Shown: one piece after another, positions 24,091-37,056 of the stretch
Layout: each line of letters starts with the position of its first letter
How positions within the stretch are numbered: the stretch's first letter is position 1
Assembly (NCBI RefSeq): GCF_047495875.1
Contig: NC_092465.1
Span: forward strand, 8,047,160-8,111,159
DNA from: Pithys albifrons albifrons
Lineage: Eukaryota > Chordata > Aves > Passeriformes > Thamnophilidae
Reading direction: 5' to 3'
Length of the DNA stretch: 64,000 nt
The notes under the pieces: model-generated
Database searches by the model: none
What the model saw: only the letters and a program-made list of their open reading frames with translations
What the model was told of the DNA's origin: nothing
Position numbers and translations under genes: made by a program

Positions 24091-26418
24091 CACACACACC
24101 AGTGTATTCTTATATACAGACAATTAATGGCTTTCAGTGTAATGGTAATCATAGGAATTTAGAAGTCAGGCACTTTAAAACTAATATACACAAAGAGACA
24201 TGAACATGGTGATAAATTATAATTAATAATAGGTTAGTACTTTCCTGGATTGTAATCACATAAAAATTTTCCTACCACACATCATTACTTTAAGAAGTAG
24301 GGCATTAAGTTTGATTCCCTTTGAAGCCATTTGCGATATGGGTCTGTGAGTGTTAGATAACACTTTCCTGAATGGATACCACATCATGAGGGAATTAATC
24401 TTTCTCATTCTTTAATCCCAAACTGTTTCACTAACTATGTTTTAAGATAATTTTGTGCTTATCTTCCAGTGTTTCATTCCTAAACTTAGCATAGTAAGAC
24501 CTGTATGCTGTCCACCACCTGAACGTTGCTTTGGAATTTACTTAGGACTTTTCTTGTTTAAAGATTTTTATCTGCATCATCCAGGTTAGTGACTGTGCTG
24601 TGTTAATCATTTGACAGGTTTTTGGATCAGTGACTTTGACTTCTCATGTGCTGACAACACTCAGTGTTACTGGCAGCATGTGCCAGAAGCAAATCATCAT
24701 GTAAGGCAAAATTAACTTCTGTGATTCTTAAAAATGAGGCACCTGATAGTGACAGAATGCCTTGGGGACTTTTTGTTTCAAAGAAAGAGAATTAGACAGG
24801 TAGGTTCGTTGACGCTGTGAATGGAGCTCAGAGTGACTCACAGCAATATACGCCAACCCAAGGGACTCAAGGAAGGCAGCACCTAGAATCAGAGTCATCA
24901 GCTTAATGAAAGGCTCTCCACAGTCCTCAGCTGTGAAGTTAATGCAACTGCTTCAGATGAGGGTATGATTTATTTCCTATTAAATTTAACCAGTAAAATG
25001 GTTTGAGTGAATTATGCTTTTGAATGCTAATTTCATGGTACTGAGGACAAAGGGAACTCTGCACCCAAGCTGAATGGTGGGAGGGTGCTGTGACCACCTA
25101 ATGGGTCTCATCCCCACATCAGGAGTGCCAGAAAGTGAGAGGATGCTCGTGCTGTCAGAAGCCTCCAGGGAAGCAGAAAAATGTCCAAAGATGTTTTAAG
25201 CTTAGTGATAATAATGGTCTTGAATTGCCGATCTCTTCCTTGAGAATATGTCAGAAAATTAATCCAAAGTTGTAGTTTCAAAAGAGGGACACTGGAACTG
25301 AACTCGTTTGTGACTCCAGAACACAGAGACAGCTATTCAGTTTGAGTTTGTGTGTGACCTTACCAAGGGAAAAGGATGTGAAGGGCGAGCCCTGGGCAAG
25401 TTTTACAGAAAATTGAGAAGGAAACAGATATGGTATCTGAAGGACACCTTGAGGCAGTGATGGCAGTTTGGCAGGAGGAGGCAGAGACGCAGGAGTCACA
25501 GAAGACAAGATCTGAGTGTGTCTGACTGCCAAAGGCAGCTGGCAAGTTAAGAAAGATCAAGAATGGTATTGTATTTTAGCTTCAGCTAAAAAAACGTTAC
25601 TTGGGATATTGGCTGTTAGATTGGATTACATTGCTAGGTCTGACCTGTCACACAGAAATGGTGCAGAAAGTCACAGCCCTAAAGGGCAACAAAGAGATAG
25701 AGATAATACACTTTTTTGGAGATGTGTCAGAGGCGAGGTTTGCAAAGTTATCTCCGTGTGGACTCCTAGAAGCAAAGTTGCACAGTGTGCACAGACTTCA
25801 TGCTGGGAAAAAACCCCAATGCTTTGCCCACATTAAATAGGCTTTCTACACCTAGTTATACATATATATTTGGAGAGTTAGACAATGTGGGGAAGAAACA
25901 TAGAAAAATATATACACAGGGTTAGTTATAATTAAGTTCATTGCTTTGTGTGGTAACATAGTAACAGTAACAAAAAAAAAAAGCTAAAGCCCTGAGATCG
26001 TTCAAAAAGTTAAGACAATAATTTTGGAAATGTTTCCCTCTTTAAAAATGTTTTGGAGGCATAAAAAGATAGGATTTTGATAATATTTGTTGAAATTTAG
26101 CTACCTGTGCAATAACAGTTTAGCATTGTGAGAGGCAATGACAGTACATAGGTGTTAAATTCTTACTCTTAAAAACTGTAAGCTGTTTTAAACTTAGTAA
26201 TGTTTTAATTGATGTACCTCATAAAAATGAATGTTTCAGTAGTAATAATAAGCCGATTACTTCTTGTACGACCTGAACTACCTTTGTGAGTAAGAGACAT
26301 CATGTATAGTAATCCAGTGCCATTTCTGCTCACAGATTCCTGACAATTTTTATGTTAGCACAATTGTGGTGAAATCAAAATTAAAGCTATTTGTGCAACA
26401 AAAGTAGTAAACATCAGA

Positions 26419-26443
26419 TGTGCTTAGCAAGTTGCTAAGCACA
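26419..26443. repeat. 25-bp perfect inverted repeat (12-bp arms, 1-base centre)
   Basis: The left arm TGTGCTTAGCAA (26,419-26,430) is followed by a single G and then the exact reverse complement TTGCTAAGCACA (26,432-26,443). Pairing stops at the next base on each side. A palindrome this long has an expected count of about 0.004 in 64 kb of random sequence. It may be a dimeric transcription-factor site or a remnant of an inverted-repeat element; no transposon body is visible around it. Confidence 0.85.
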
Positions 26444-27154
26444 GAAAAAAGTAATGCTGTTATATTAAAGTATGACAATGTTTTATTTTCCTATAGCTTG
26501 AGAAAGTTACGATGTGCTAGTGCTTAATACCAAGCTTGCTTTTAAGTTTATATCATTGAAAAGATGAACTTTGTCTTCAAAGACGTGCTGTTCTTTAAAG
26601 TGTGCTCCATGGTCACACTGGTGCCTGTAAATGCTCTGCTCATGCCCCTGTGTGAGGTGGAGTTTCTCCTGGGCAGGGAATGGTACTGGAATCTTTCCCT
26701 GAGATCTGCAGTACAGATCTGCAATTCAATGCACCAAAGTCCATTAAGCTTCAGGGCAGCTGCTCTCCAAAGCTCCAAAGCTGTTTGATGCCAGTGGTGA
26801 GGGCTGAGTGTCCCTCTGGGGACCACCATTTCCTCACCCCCTGCCATCAGGGTAAATGATCACTCAGTGACCTGGGAACCCGTTGTGTGCATTGCTGGAT
26901 TCACTCTTGAGTACAACAGTCAAGGAATGAAGACTTTTTGTTTAAAGATTAGTTCATTAGCCTTATTTATGTTTTTAAAATTGTGGTTTCAGCAGTGTAA
27001 AGGCAAGTGTCTATCCCTTGGCTTAGTTTTCCCTGGATACTATAGAAGAACAGCAGGCTTACATTTTGAAATAAACTTCTTTTCTTTTGTAAAATCAATT
27101 GCTTAGGCAGGAGAGTTCCTGACTTCCCAATTAAGCAATTTATCTAAAAGAAAT

Positions 27155-27320
27155 CTTTTTTTTTTCCTTCCCTTCAGAGCATTAAACACTTACTCAGCTT
27201 GAAAGCCACATGAGTCTGCCAGCGCGGGATTAATGCCGCAAACGTTCCTGTTCATATTTGCTGCAGAGATGACCTGCAGACATGACCATCATGTTAAAAA
27301 ATAGCTTTTATAATTCCTTG
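27155..27320. promoter_or_regulatory. Candidate conserved intronic element with retained CpGs
   Basis: A polypyrimidine tract (27,155-27,175) ends in CAG at 27,175-27,177 and is followed by about 140 bases of complex sequence. This holds four CpG dinucleotides within 22 bases (27,223-27,244) in a CpG-poor intron. A GGATTA homeodomain core of the OTX/PITX type sits at 27,227-27,232. Retained CpG in such surroundings suggests selection or lack of germline methylation. The pyrimidine tract and CAG also look like a splice acceptor, but the in-phase reading frame stops after 11 codons and no good donor follows. Conservation is inferred, not measured. Confidence 0.35.
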
Positions 27321-30300
27321 TGCATGATAACTGAGAGCCAAAACCTGCCTCTATTTTCATTTATTTCTTCTTACTGGCTAGAGGAGAGAAGCAAGCACAA
27401 GTAGTGGCACTCTGTGGGTGAGGCCCATCTATTCCCTTGCCCAGCCCTGCTGCCTCCTTGAACTGCTTCTGGCATCACTTTCTGGCTGTGGTGGGTCTGA
27501 CTTTGCCATGTCCCTGTCTCTGTGTGCACTAAGGGATCACTGGCACCCATGGCTCCCTTTGCAGCCAATGCTATGGGCTGTTTGTAAGCACACACAACCT
27601 GCAGTCCTAAAACCTGGACTGAGGTTGCTCCCGCTGCACACCAGGGTAGACTTTAGGCTTACTTTGGCTTTTTGGATAAATCTAGGGCAGGGAGGAGACT
27701 TATTCTTTTCCTCTTTAACCTGTTTGCCTATTGCAGTATAAATACATTTGTACATACTCTGAGATTATCTTCGCAGCTCCTGAAGACCAAAAGGAATCAA
27801 CTGACCAAAGCTTTTGAGCTTTCCCATCACTTACATTTTACCTGTACAAGCTACGCCAGTGTGTGGTGCTGAGCAGCAGGATAGTCTGGTTATTCAACAT
27901 CTGTCCTAACCTTGTTCCTTGAAGAGCCTGTAAGGAACTTGCTGTGCTTCTGCATTGGCCCCTTGTGGGATGTATTAGTTTCTGCTGCTTGAAGGATCCT
28001 TTCCCCACTTCTCCTGCTAGTCCAAACTCATAACAGCATTTTAGCAGTGCTGGAATGATGGACTAAAGGTTTTCTTGCTGTAATTTATACACATATCAAT
28101 AATTAATTAGTTGATATTTTGTTTTGTTTGTTTGTTTGTACAGGACACAACATCTAGTGGCTGGAGCTAAAAACTGGAAAACTGGAGATTGCGGTAGACT
28201 CAAGAGTTCTGTTACCTTTGGTGGTAACCGTTCATCCAGGGAGAGATGCAACTGTTTATGCCAAGCTTTTCCATAGAACTGAAGCAGGATTTTTTGGTTA
28301 ACTGTTTCTCTTTAGAGGTGGAAACTTTCCTCTGACATAACCTGCTGACCCAACTCACCCCAAGGTCAGGGTAACCTCAGCCCTGCAGTGAGGGGAGCTG
28401 GGGCCTCTCACTTGCATTTCCTTTGTGCGATAGCATGAGACGTTTGTGGCTTTGTGTTTCCTTCTGGGAACAAGTACTTGTGGGCTGTTTGCATGGGAGA
28501 GTCCTGAGCAGGCAAACAACCACTGTATAAAAAGAGATTATGCCAGATGTTGGAAACCGGCTCTGGCTTAATCCCTGCTCAGCCATGCCTGGGGCAGCAA
28601 GCAGTATTGTGGGGGGAAAGGGAGCAAAACCAGAAAGGCTGACAGGGGAGGGCTGAATGAGAACAAGAGGAAGACAAGTTAATCCCTCAGTGGCATCAGG
28701 AGATGCATCTGTTAATAGCACATCAAACATACCCTGCTTGCATTAGGACCTGTTAGACTGTGTTGATTTTTGCTTTTGACACTGAGGGGATAAGACTTTG
28801 CTCATACAAGAAATATTTTCCACACAATATTATCTGACTTCTGGAAGTCAATCCAACCAAGGATTTGTCTGCTTAGAGACCAAATATATGCTACCCATGA
28901 CTCTTTGCTGATGATAATTTTTGAGCTGTGAATTCCCTACATTTTCCTACGGTAACACCTCATTTTACATCCATGAGTACATATTTTTTTTGTGTAGATT
29001 TATTCTGGAGTTTGAAAAATCTCAGTTTTATAATTCACCAGCTGTACTGTGTTTTCTGGGAACATTAATGTATCTGAAACTTGATTATGCAAATATTTGC
29101 AGAGAGCAACCCAAAGCTCAGCAAACAAATCCATAAAATAATTAACCAAAGATTGGTGTTTCTCTATTTTTATAGCATTTGCTCCTCTCTAAACATTTTC
29201 CAAACTCTCTGGGTGCCCCTTCTCCCTCAGTTATTTAGAAGTCTCTGGCTAAACAAGTTGCATCCAAGGAGAGGTCACTTGGCTGGTGAAACCCATCAAG
29301 CAGCTGATGTTATTTGAAGATATTTTAAAGAGATCTTCAGTGGTATTTTATAGCTTCAAATAATCTTACCAGCATCATCCTAATTATGACACTGAGCACT
29401 GTTCAGATTTGAGGACTCCTGAGAAATGAAGAAAAGGAATTTTAGATGGCCATTGAATGTAAGCCATTGGTGGGCAGTTTGTAGTTTTCAGCATCCAGTA
29501 CTTAAACACCAAGTCGTTGACTTGATGGTTATGCTATGAGAGAGATGTATTTCATGAGTTATAACTAAACTGGCTTGCTGTCACAATTTTGGGTTTGTCA
29601 GTTGTTTCTTGCCATATATGTTGGCTTGAAATTCTGCAGGGTCACTGCAGCAACCCTCAGACAGGCAAGTTATACTTGTATTGAGCCTCAGACACATGGA
29701 ATTCAGCTGTTTGTACGTCCCAAGCACCAGATGAACCACAGGTGGGACTGCAGTTGTGGAGGTCTGAGTCAAGGACTCAGCTGGGTGCTGTGACAACTTG
29801 TGAAAGTCAGGTGGGGGGGAACCATGTGAGGCTGTAAAAGAGAACATGGGAGATCTTCTGTGGTTTATGTGACAGCTCTGGAGAGTCAAGAGACGTTCTC
29901 TCCCTGGCCTTGTGTTCCTAGTGCAGCTCTGTCATTTTTGTACTACATCAGAGCTGCACAAAATAAATGCATTTAATCTCAGGCAGTGTTCAGAATGAGG
30001 CTTGTGCATAAAGTTGCTTGCTGGGGCAACTCTCCTGATGCCACAAAAGTGCTGGTCCAATAGAGTATTTGAGCCACTATTTCTAAGATTTCTGTAATTC
30101 AACCAGCTTGTATAGATCATGTTTGCATTTTTACAGGGAAGATTTGAAAAAGCTTTTAAGTTTCAGCCATCTCCTTTCCTCCTGAAGAATAATTTTATAG
30201 CTCCAGATCTAAAACAATTAGCAACAAATTTTTATAAAAAAAACATTACTGCAGGATTTTGAAAAACGGATTTCTCAAGTTGAGAAAGATTTATAAACAT

Positions 30301-31038
30301 GTATATTCAGCATGTGTCACCCTCTGAGTACTCTAGCCCTACAAAATAAAGCTGGTATGGGGTACATGCCATGGCTAAAGGAAAGAATGAGTTTGAATGA
30401 AAAGAAACACCCAACTTTGTACTCAAGATTTTTATGTTTCATTTTTAAACTGTAATCGAAAAAGTACTGTGCACTCTCATTTGATGAATGCTGCCCACAC
30501 TGCAGAAAAAATGCACTGCAAGATGTTGGAAAAGTGCCTGCAACTGATACAGTGGTTTTTGTGAAGAATTTTAGTTTTTATGGTTCAGTATTTTTAAAAA
30601 CACTAACAATTATGAAGCTGCCTTCTTGCTTAGGTCGATTATTTTTTGAAGAGGGATGCAATGTGCTCATTATTTTCCAGTATTTCTTCTCTGTTGTTGC
30701 TGCAGAGAAAGTAGACAGTACCTATCTGAAACCCCACAGAGCAGTCTTTAATGATTTCTACATTTAGAGCAAAGAAATGAAATTACTAACAGTACAGTTT
30801 TAACACAAATTTTTGTTTCTGTTTAGTAACTGCTTCAAATGATGACTTGTGTGGTCGATCATGCACACTTGCACAATCGGCATTTATAGCTTAACTTTCT
30901 AAATTAAAATGCTGAATATCTACCAATATAGGCTGTGTAGAGTAGTATGTAATAATGTAAGAGTTCTCCAGAATCATACCATGAATGTTTGACAAAGTCT
31001 CATAATGTCAAAGTTTAAATTATTGAATAGCTACAATT
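27321..31038. other. Intron 1 block without recognised elements
   Basis: No exon, RNA gene or transposon is recognised. It includes a short (TTTG)n run ending in CAG near 28,118-28,143. Reading frames are short and overlapping. Confidence 0.55.
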
Positions 31039-31100
31039 CTGCTGGAGAAAGTGCAACGTAGATTAATAGACATAAAAGGAAACATGTTCCAGATGAAGTA
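31039..31100 (+). mobile_element. Relic of CR1 LINE ORF2 (C-terminal region)
   Basis: From 31,039 the + strand reads LLEKVQRR-LIDIKGN, then decays. This matches the LLERVQRRATKMIKG stretch that follows the reverse transcriptase of avian CR1. It is a short, old fragment of about 60 bases; further alignment in either direction was not clear by eye. It is separate from the better-preserved CR1 3' end about 760 bases downstream, because a full element would need only about 400 bases between the two landmarks. Confidence 0.5.
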
Positions 31101-31859
31101 ACTGAGTAAATATATCATCTAAGTGGTTGATAAAGTAGCTAAATTACTGTAAACAAATAATAAAATATCTTGGAGGGAATAGCTCACAGAAGTTGCTTAT
31201 TGAAAGCATAAAAAGATAAATGCAAATTGTAAACATGTGAAAGGAAAAGGCTGGATGGGAGTTTTCTGGTGTAAGATGTAGGTTCTCCTGGCTGTCTGTC
31301 TAATAAAGCTGATGTTCTTGAACAGTAATGACTATTCCCTCTGACACACAGCAATGCTTATATATGTTGCTATAAGATGGACGCAATCTATTTTCTTGCC
31401 ATTAAAACCCTATATTTCTGGGCATTGTCATATGAAAATGTTCAGTAAAAGCAAAATGTTGAGACTATATACATCATTAATCAATTATAAGCCATCGTAA
31501 TGGATAATGGAGTGAGAAATGACTCCCTTGATATTTGTTTCATTAGTGAGCCCAGTCCTGCAGAGTAGCAATTCACTGTATGCCACACAAACAGCTATTT
31601 TTTCCCCTTCTTGATCATTATCTATGCTTATTTTAGTTTCCAAGGAAATATCCAGGCTGGAATTGATCGTCCTCTACCCCTAAGGCTGAAGATGCCAAAT
31701 ATATGATTTTTTGCCAGAAGTATTTGTGGAAGCATCAAAGTTCTTGTCTGCCAGCCAGTGGCCAAATGCCATCAGAAGCAGAGATGGCTGGGAGTTTTCA
31801 AGATGTAGCTGAGGTAGACCTGTTTTGTCAGGTGTCCAAGGAGACCTTGGAGGAGCCTT

Positions 31860-32168
31860 GAATACTTAATGGGGAGTTTAAAGGAAAGATGGGGACAGGC
31901 TTTTTACAAGGGCCTGTTGCCATAAGGCAAGGCATAATGGCATTAAGTTAAAAGAGAGTAGATTTAAACCACATATGAGGAACACATTTTTTACAATGAC
32001 AGTGGAACAGGTTGATCAGAGAAGTGGTAGAAGACCCACCCCTGGAAACATCTGAAGTCAGGTTGGATGGAGCTCTGAACAACCTGATCTGGTTCATGAT
32101 GTCCCTGCTTGTTGCAGGAGGGTTGGTCTAAGTAACTAGATAGCCCAAACTATTCTATGATTCTATGA
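31860..32168 (+). mobile_element. CR1 LINE 3' end, 5'-truncated
   Basis: The sequence follows the CR1 C-terminal ORF2 and 3' UTR in order: GACAGGCTTTTTACAAGGGC, a degraded 'ggtagatttaga' segment, TGGAACAGGTTGATCAGAGAAG, CCCTGGAAACAT, 'caggttggatgga', 'tgtccctgc...gcaggagggttgg' and the terminal ATTCTATGATTCTATGA. The 5' truncation and the ending in the 8-bp-type repeat are standard for CR1 insertions. It is moderately diverged. The 5' border is uncertain by some tens of bases. Confidence 0.9.
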
Positions 32169-33290
32169 AAAAGGTGAAAATTAAAAGTACTATCAGTGAC
32201 AGCAGAGTTGTTAATAATATTCCCTCCCATCTAAGAAGAGGCAGCCTGGAACAGATAGAAGAATTTGAGTTTTGTGGGGTTGTACCTTACTTTGTGCTAT
32301 CATTTTCTCTTTTATTGTATTTTTCATCCTACTTCCAGTGGAGAACTCTCATGTAGATCAAAAGCTAGTGGTAATGAGTTGAGCTGATGAATGTTTCAGA
32401 AGAAGAGGGTAGGAAAAGACATGAAATACCATAACTGTTTTCAGTAACGGGGCTTGCTTGAAAATACTTTACTTGTGATTTATTCATTATGATTTATGAA
32501 GAACATCACTGGCTACAAAAGCTAGATAATAGTCAGGTTTATCTTTTTAATAACAGACCTAATCTCACAATCATTATGTAACGAAATGCTCTCCTTTTCA
32601 GAGGTTTTCTTGCATGTGTTTTCCTGAGTCAGATCTGTGATTATTAAAATTTTCCATAGGTGCCAGTTTATATTAAAAAAAAAAACAACAAAAAACCACA
32701 TCAAGAAATGGTCAGATTTGGCCATGTGCCAATGTGATGAACAATGAAGAGCTATTAATTCCCTTTTATGAAGGACATTGAGGCAAAGGCATCTTAAATG
32801 TCTTGCACAAGAATACTGTGGAATTGTTGTTAAAAGTGATGAGACCTTGAGGGTTCTTATCTCCTTTCAATATCCAGCTGAAATACAACAACATTCAAGA
32901 GGAAAACTACTGGCATAACAGTTGGTAAAAACCCTAAGAAAAAAAAGAGAAGCAGAAGATGGAAAATCAGCAAAGTGAAGGAGTGCAGGATTTCAACTCG
33001 TCCCTTCCACTGAATGGCAATTCTGGCTCAGCAGAGACTCAGGTGTCTCATCTGGGTGGAGAACATTTTGATCCTTAGCTTGCTAGTTTTCTGTTGTGTG
33101 TATTAGTCAATAGATAAAGGCTTTGTCTTCATACACTGTGTATGTCTGGTTTACAGACTCTCTGCTCACAGTAAAAGCTGACTGAGTTATGTGACCCAGA
33201 GAAGAAGCACTAAACATTTTTATATGATCAGCCTTGAAAACAGTCTTGTTTCTTTTTAGGACAAAGTGGCAAAAGACCCATTGATTTTTC

Positions 33291-33310
33291 TTTTTTTTTT
33301 TTTTTTTTTT
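33291..33310. repeat. Poly-T run (20 T)
   Basis: Twenty uninterrupted T, preceded by TTTTTC. It could be the A-tail of a minus-strand retrocopy, but no retrocopy body was recognised next to it. Confidence 0.85.
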
Positions 33311-34039
33311 AAGAGGACAGAGTCAGGATGAGAGAGTTCTGAATTATATTAAAAGACAATAATGTTATTTAGGTAAAGCAACTGCCTCTAAGATAAATCA
33401 CATGAGAACATGGAAGGACCAGTGGTAGGCAAAGTACATCGAAGAAGCTCCAAAGTCTGAATGGCCTCTGAATTTTCTTCTAGAATTTAATATTTACTGC
33501 CAAATTTTCTGATATCCAATGATCTGTAGGTCAGCTGTAGGCTTTTGGACTAGCTGTACAATAATGCTGCTGTTGTGTTTCTCCCTGTTGCTGTTTCCCA
33601 CAATTCAGCAGATACATCCATTTGTATCACAGTACCCATGAGGGAAGAGTTGCTCCTGGTCCTGTTTACTCCTGTTCACATTCCTGAGCAAGAGAACACT
33701 CTGCTGGGGCAGCAATGGAAGTGTGACTGTGTGTGGGAGAAGCTGGATCAAATCTCCTTTGAGATTGCAGTTTTCATTTATTTCCCTGTTGAGAATTTTT
33801 TGTAAACATTCCACTTTCAAATTACCACTTCCTGCTAATTTCCCATTCTAAATTATTTTTCTTCTTCTTCATCGATAATGGCTTTGGCAATCCAGAGTAT
33901 TTCACTTTAATTCCCTAGGTACTTTTTATGGCTTGTATTTAAAAAAAGCCAATATCCCATTGAATAATAAGTAGCATTATGCCTAGTTTTCTTGAACTGA
34001 AAAAATTATTATGGCAGTTCTGTGTTTAAAGTATCAGTT

Positions 34040-34092
34040 GGTTGTTGGGGTTTTTTTGTTATTGTGGGTTTTTTTGTGTTCTTTTTTTCAGC
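34040..34092. repeat. T/G-rich low-complexity tract
   Basis: Runs of T interrupted by G (GGTTGTTGGGG, seven- and eight-base T runs) ending in a pyrimidine tract plus CAG. This is simple sequence. The acceptor-like end is not followed by a credible exon. Confidence 0.6.
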
Positions 34093-35488
34093 CAGGACTT
34101 GTTTGTATTCACCTTTTCTAAAGAGATAGAGGGAGGTCAAATTTGGAGAAAATATATCCTGTAAATAAAGAGTACTGCTCTGAAGAGTATTTAATTATCT
34201 TTGCATTGCCAAAATAACAAACTGATGTCATTATGATCTTCATTGCTGTGTGACGAACAGAGGAGAGATTCCAAAAAGCTAATGAAAATCTTCCCTGTCC
34301 AACCACATTTGATTGATTTGCTTGTCATTCAGTGAGAAATGCCACAGAGCTGGAAAATCTGCCTGGCTCTGGCCCTGCTGAAGGAGGTTGAATTATGTTT
34401 CTTAATAATGTAGCTTTATATTTAATGGTGACTTACAAAGATTTTTGCCCTTCTTTCCTGAAGGCAAGATATGATCTGAGTTTGCTGATGAGATGAGAGC
34501 TGGTGCTGTTGAGCGTAATCAACATGCATCAAATGATATTATGGGGAAACTTGACTGTACAACTTTCTTGAGGCTGACTCTCAGGCTTGTTGGATGTATA
34601 ATTCCACAGAACATGCTGGAGGAATACACAGCATGTATAATGCATGCTGCAGCAGCTCGCTAAGGAAATGGGGATGGAATGAAATGGTACAACTGGAGCA
34701 ATTATTGCAATCTGCTGCAGATGGTGATAATTGATAAAGATCTACCACTGCCTGAGCAATAACAGGTTGTTTTGTGCAGATGCTCAGAAGAAATTAATTT
34801 TTGAAAGGGAAGTTGAAGCATGTCTGGGTTTCTCTCAGGTTTCTGTAGCAAGGCTGCACTGCAGGGGCTCTGTGGTGCCCCTTTGCTGCACAGCAGCCTC
34901 ACAGGGCGCTGAGAAGGGAAACACACTGCACAGAGACTTTCTGGACTCTGGTGAGCTGAGTTAATCAGATCTGAGAGGGAATACAGAGAAAGCCATGCTG
35001 TTCTGCCTGATGTGTGGTGACTGTGTCAGCTGCTGGAAGGGGATCCCATCTGACCATGGACTTGTACCTTCTGTTACTTTGTTTCAAAGCTGGTTTTGAA
35101 AGCACCTGATCGCACTGTGAATGAGAACACAGAGAGCAAGATTAGAGGGTCTCTCCATCATGGCTGGAAGACTTCTTGGATGTTCAAGTGTGTTAAATAC
35201 ACACAGTTATAGATGACTTTGTGATTTAGTGAAATGATAGGCAACGTCCACTGGTCTTAATCTCATTTGAATAGGTGGCTCTTTGCAATTAAGTTTAGTA
35301 GTCTGCCTATGTTGATTTGATTCCAGCTGCTAAGTTTTATTTAATTTCTGTGAGATTCACTTTAGGGTTTTGATTCAATAATGGTTTAGTAATTATTGAC
35401 CTAATAGACACACAATCCTGCAACAGTCACTTGGCTTAAGGTCTTGTTGGTTAAAAGATCAGGGACCCTTGCTGTAATTAAGCCATAG

Positions 35489-35556
35489 CAGAGGGCTTGG
35501 AACTAGATGATCTATAGGGTCCCTTCCAACCCGAACCACTCTGTGATTCTAGGACT
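35489..35556 (+). mobile_element. CR1 LINE 3' terminus, very short fragment
   Basis: The last 65 or so bases of a CR1 are clear: GGCTTGGAACTAGATGATCT, then the 'gggtcccttccaaccc...' block, then an ACTCTGTGATTCTAGGA end. The low divergence from the usual avian 3' end suggests a younger, severely 5'-truncated insertion. Confidence 0.88.
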
Positions 35557-37056
35557 CATGTCACTTCATGTGCTGCTAAACTGGAAATTTGCAAAAGCTT
35601 TCTTAAAACAAATGTTTATATTAAATTCCTCCATCTGTGAGAATTAGAAGTTGCTAGTTTCAATGAGTAGTTTTGTTCCAAAGAAATTCCTTAGAGAATA
35701 AAAAGAAAGAGATTTTCTCATTTTTGTATTAATGCTTCAGTTAAATATTTATAAATATAAGCTTCTGTGTTGTACTTTGAAGCCAGACTGTTTCTTAGAT
35801 ATGTGTTAGTGTCTAAATCTGTCACTATAACATCTTAGATCCCTTAATTGGGTTTGCCACTTCATAAGTAAAGTTGCTTCATCAGATGTTTCTTTGAGGC
35901 ACAAAAGATGTTTCCTTGATGTTTTGTGTTATTTACATTTTCTGCAATGCAAATTCTAGACACAGTCTTTCAGAAGGCTAAATGAGCTTGAAAAACAGAG
36001 GTCATGCCAAAGTGATGCATAACAGAGTTTTGCTGTGACCCCCAAAACTTATACATTTCTGTTGACATGGAAGAAGGACAAAATACTATGTAAAGAGAGG
36101 TATGAAGAGAAAATCACATGGGACAAACGAGTTTCTTTCGAGCATAGATTCTAATCTATTCTAGTAAGACTTCAGGGTATGAGTAGTCTGTAAATTTTAC
36201 ATTTTTGAAGTCTCAGAGAAGAAAATGCTAAAAAAATTAAACTTTCTCTTCTATAAGAAGTATCAAAGTTGGTTCTGTAAGTCAAACTTCACAGCTTGCC
36301 CCCACAACTTAAAGCAATGGGGGATATTGAAACATTTCAAGAGTAAACAAATAAATATCCATTCTCTTTCCATCCCCCTAATTTCTTACAGTTTGTAGGA
36401 TAAAACATGTGAGCAGCAGAAGGTTTACAGGCCTTTCCAGAGGAATAGCAAAAGGGTTGCAGGCAAAAGCCTTTTGGAGATTGGAAAATGCCAAGTATGT
36501 TTTAAAGAAAAGTCAATCTTATTAAAGTTTATTTGACTGAAAACAGTGATAAAATAACACCTAATGTGTACTGTGTGAAGCAGCTAGTTTTGACATTAAA
36601 GATTCAAACCAAATTCAAAATACCATAAAAATTGTAGTGCTTTACAAAATGTAAATAGAATGACATTTTCCTTGCTCTTCCTGGAACGGTCAGAATCTGA
36701 CTTCTAAAACCTTTGTTACTGCCTTACACTCTTCATAAATTATCTCATGGGATCCTTTCTGAGGATTTTTCTTGGAGATGAAAATGTTGCTTTCTTTACA
36801 ATCAGTCCCATGGCAGCCTTGAAGATATTTTTGGTTAGTTTTTCACCAGAAACAGGAGACTTAAAAGCTAGAAACAATACAACTAGAATTCCTCCTCAGA
36901 AAATGACATAATTACCAGCTTTCAATGAGGAATTCACATCAGGATTGGATGAATTTGGTCTGGTGTTTTCCCCTCAGCTGACTATTCAAGATGGCCCAAG
37001 TAGGTTTATGTCAGAAGCAATTTCTGGTGCTCCAGCTCTAGCTGTATCAACCTCAG

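Larger units (their letters stand above)
19401..26418. other. Intron 1 block without recognised elements
   Basis: The block is AT-rich with many short unrelated reading frames. It has a 21-bp-period duplication at 20,488, a T run near 21,371, a TA-rich patch at 24,040-24,090 and an A-rich run near 22,809. No transposon, exon or RNA gene was recognised. Confidence 0.55.
32169..35488. other. Intron 1 block between CR1 copies
   Basis: No gene is recognised. It contains a T20 run at 33,291-33,310 and T/G-rich sequence at 34,040-34,092. A stretch at about 34,590-34,800 has homeobox- and E-box-like motifs and is discussed as a finding. The remainder is ordinary AT-rich intron. Confidence 0.5.
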
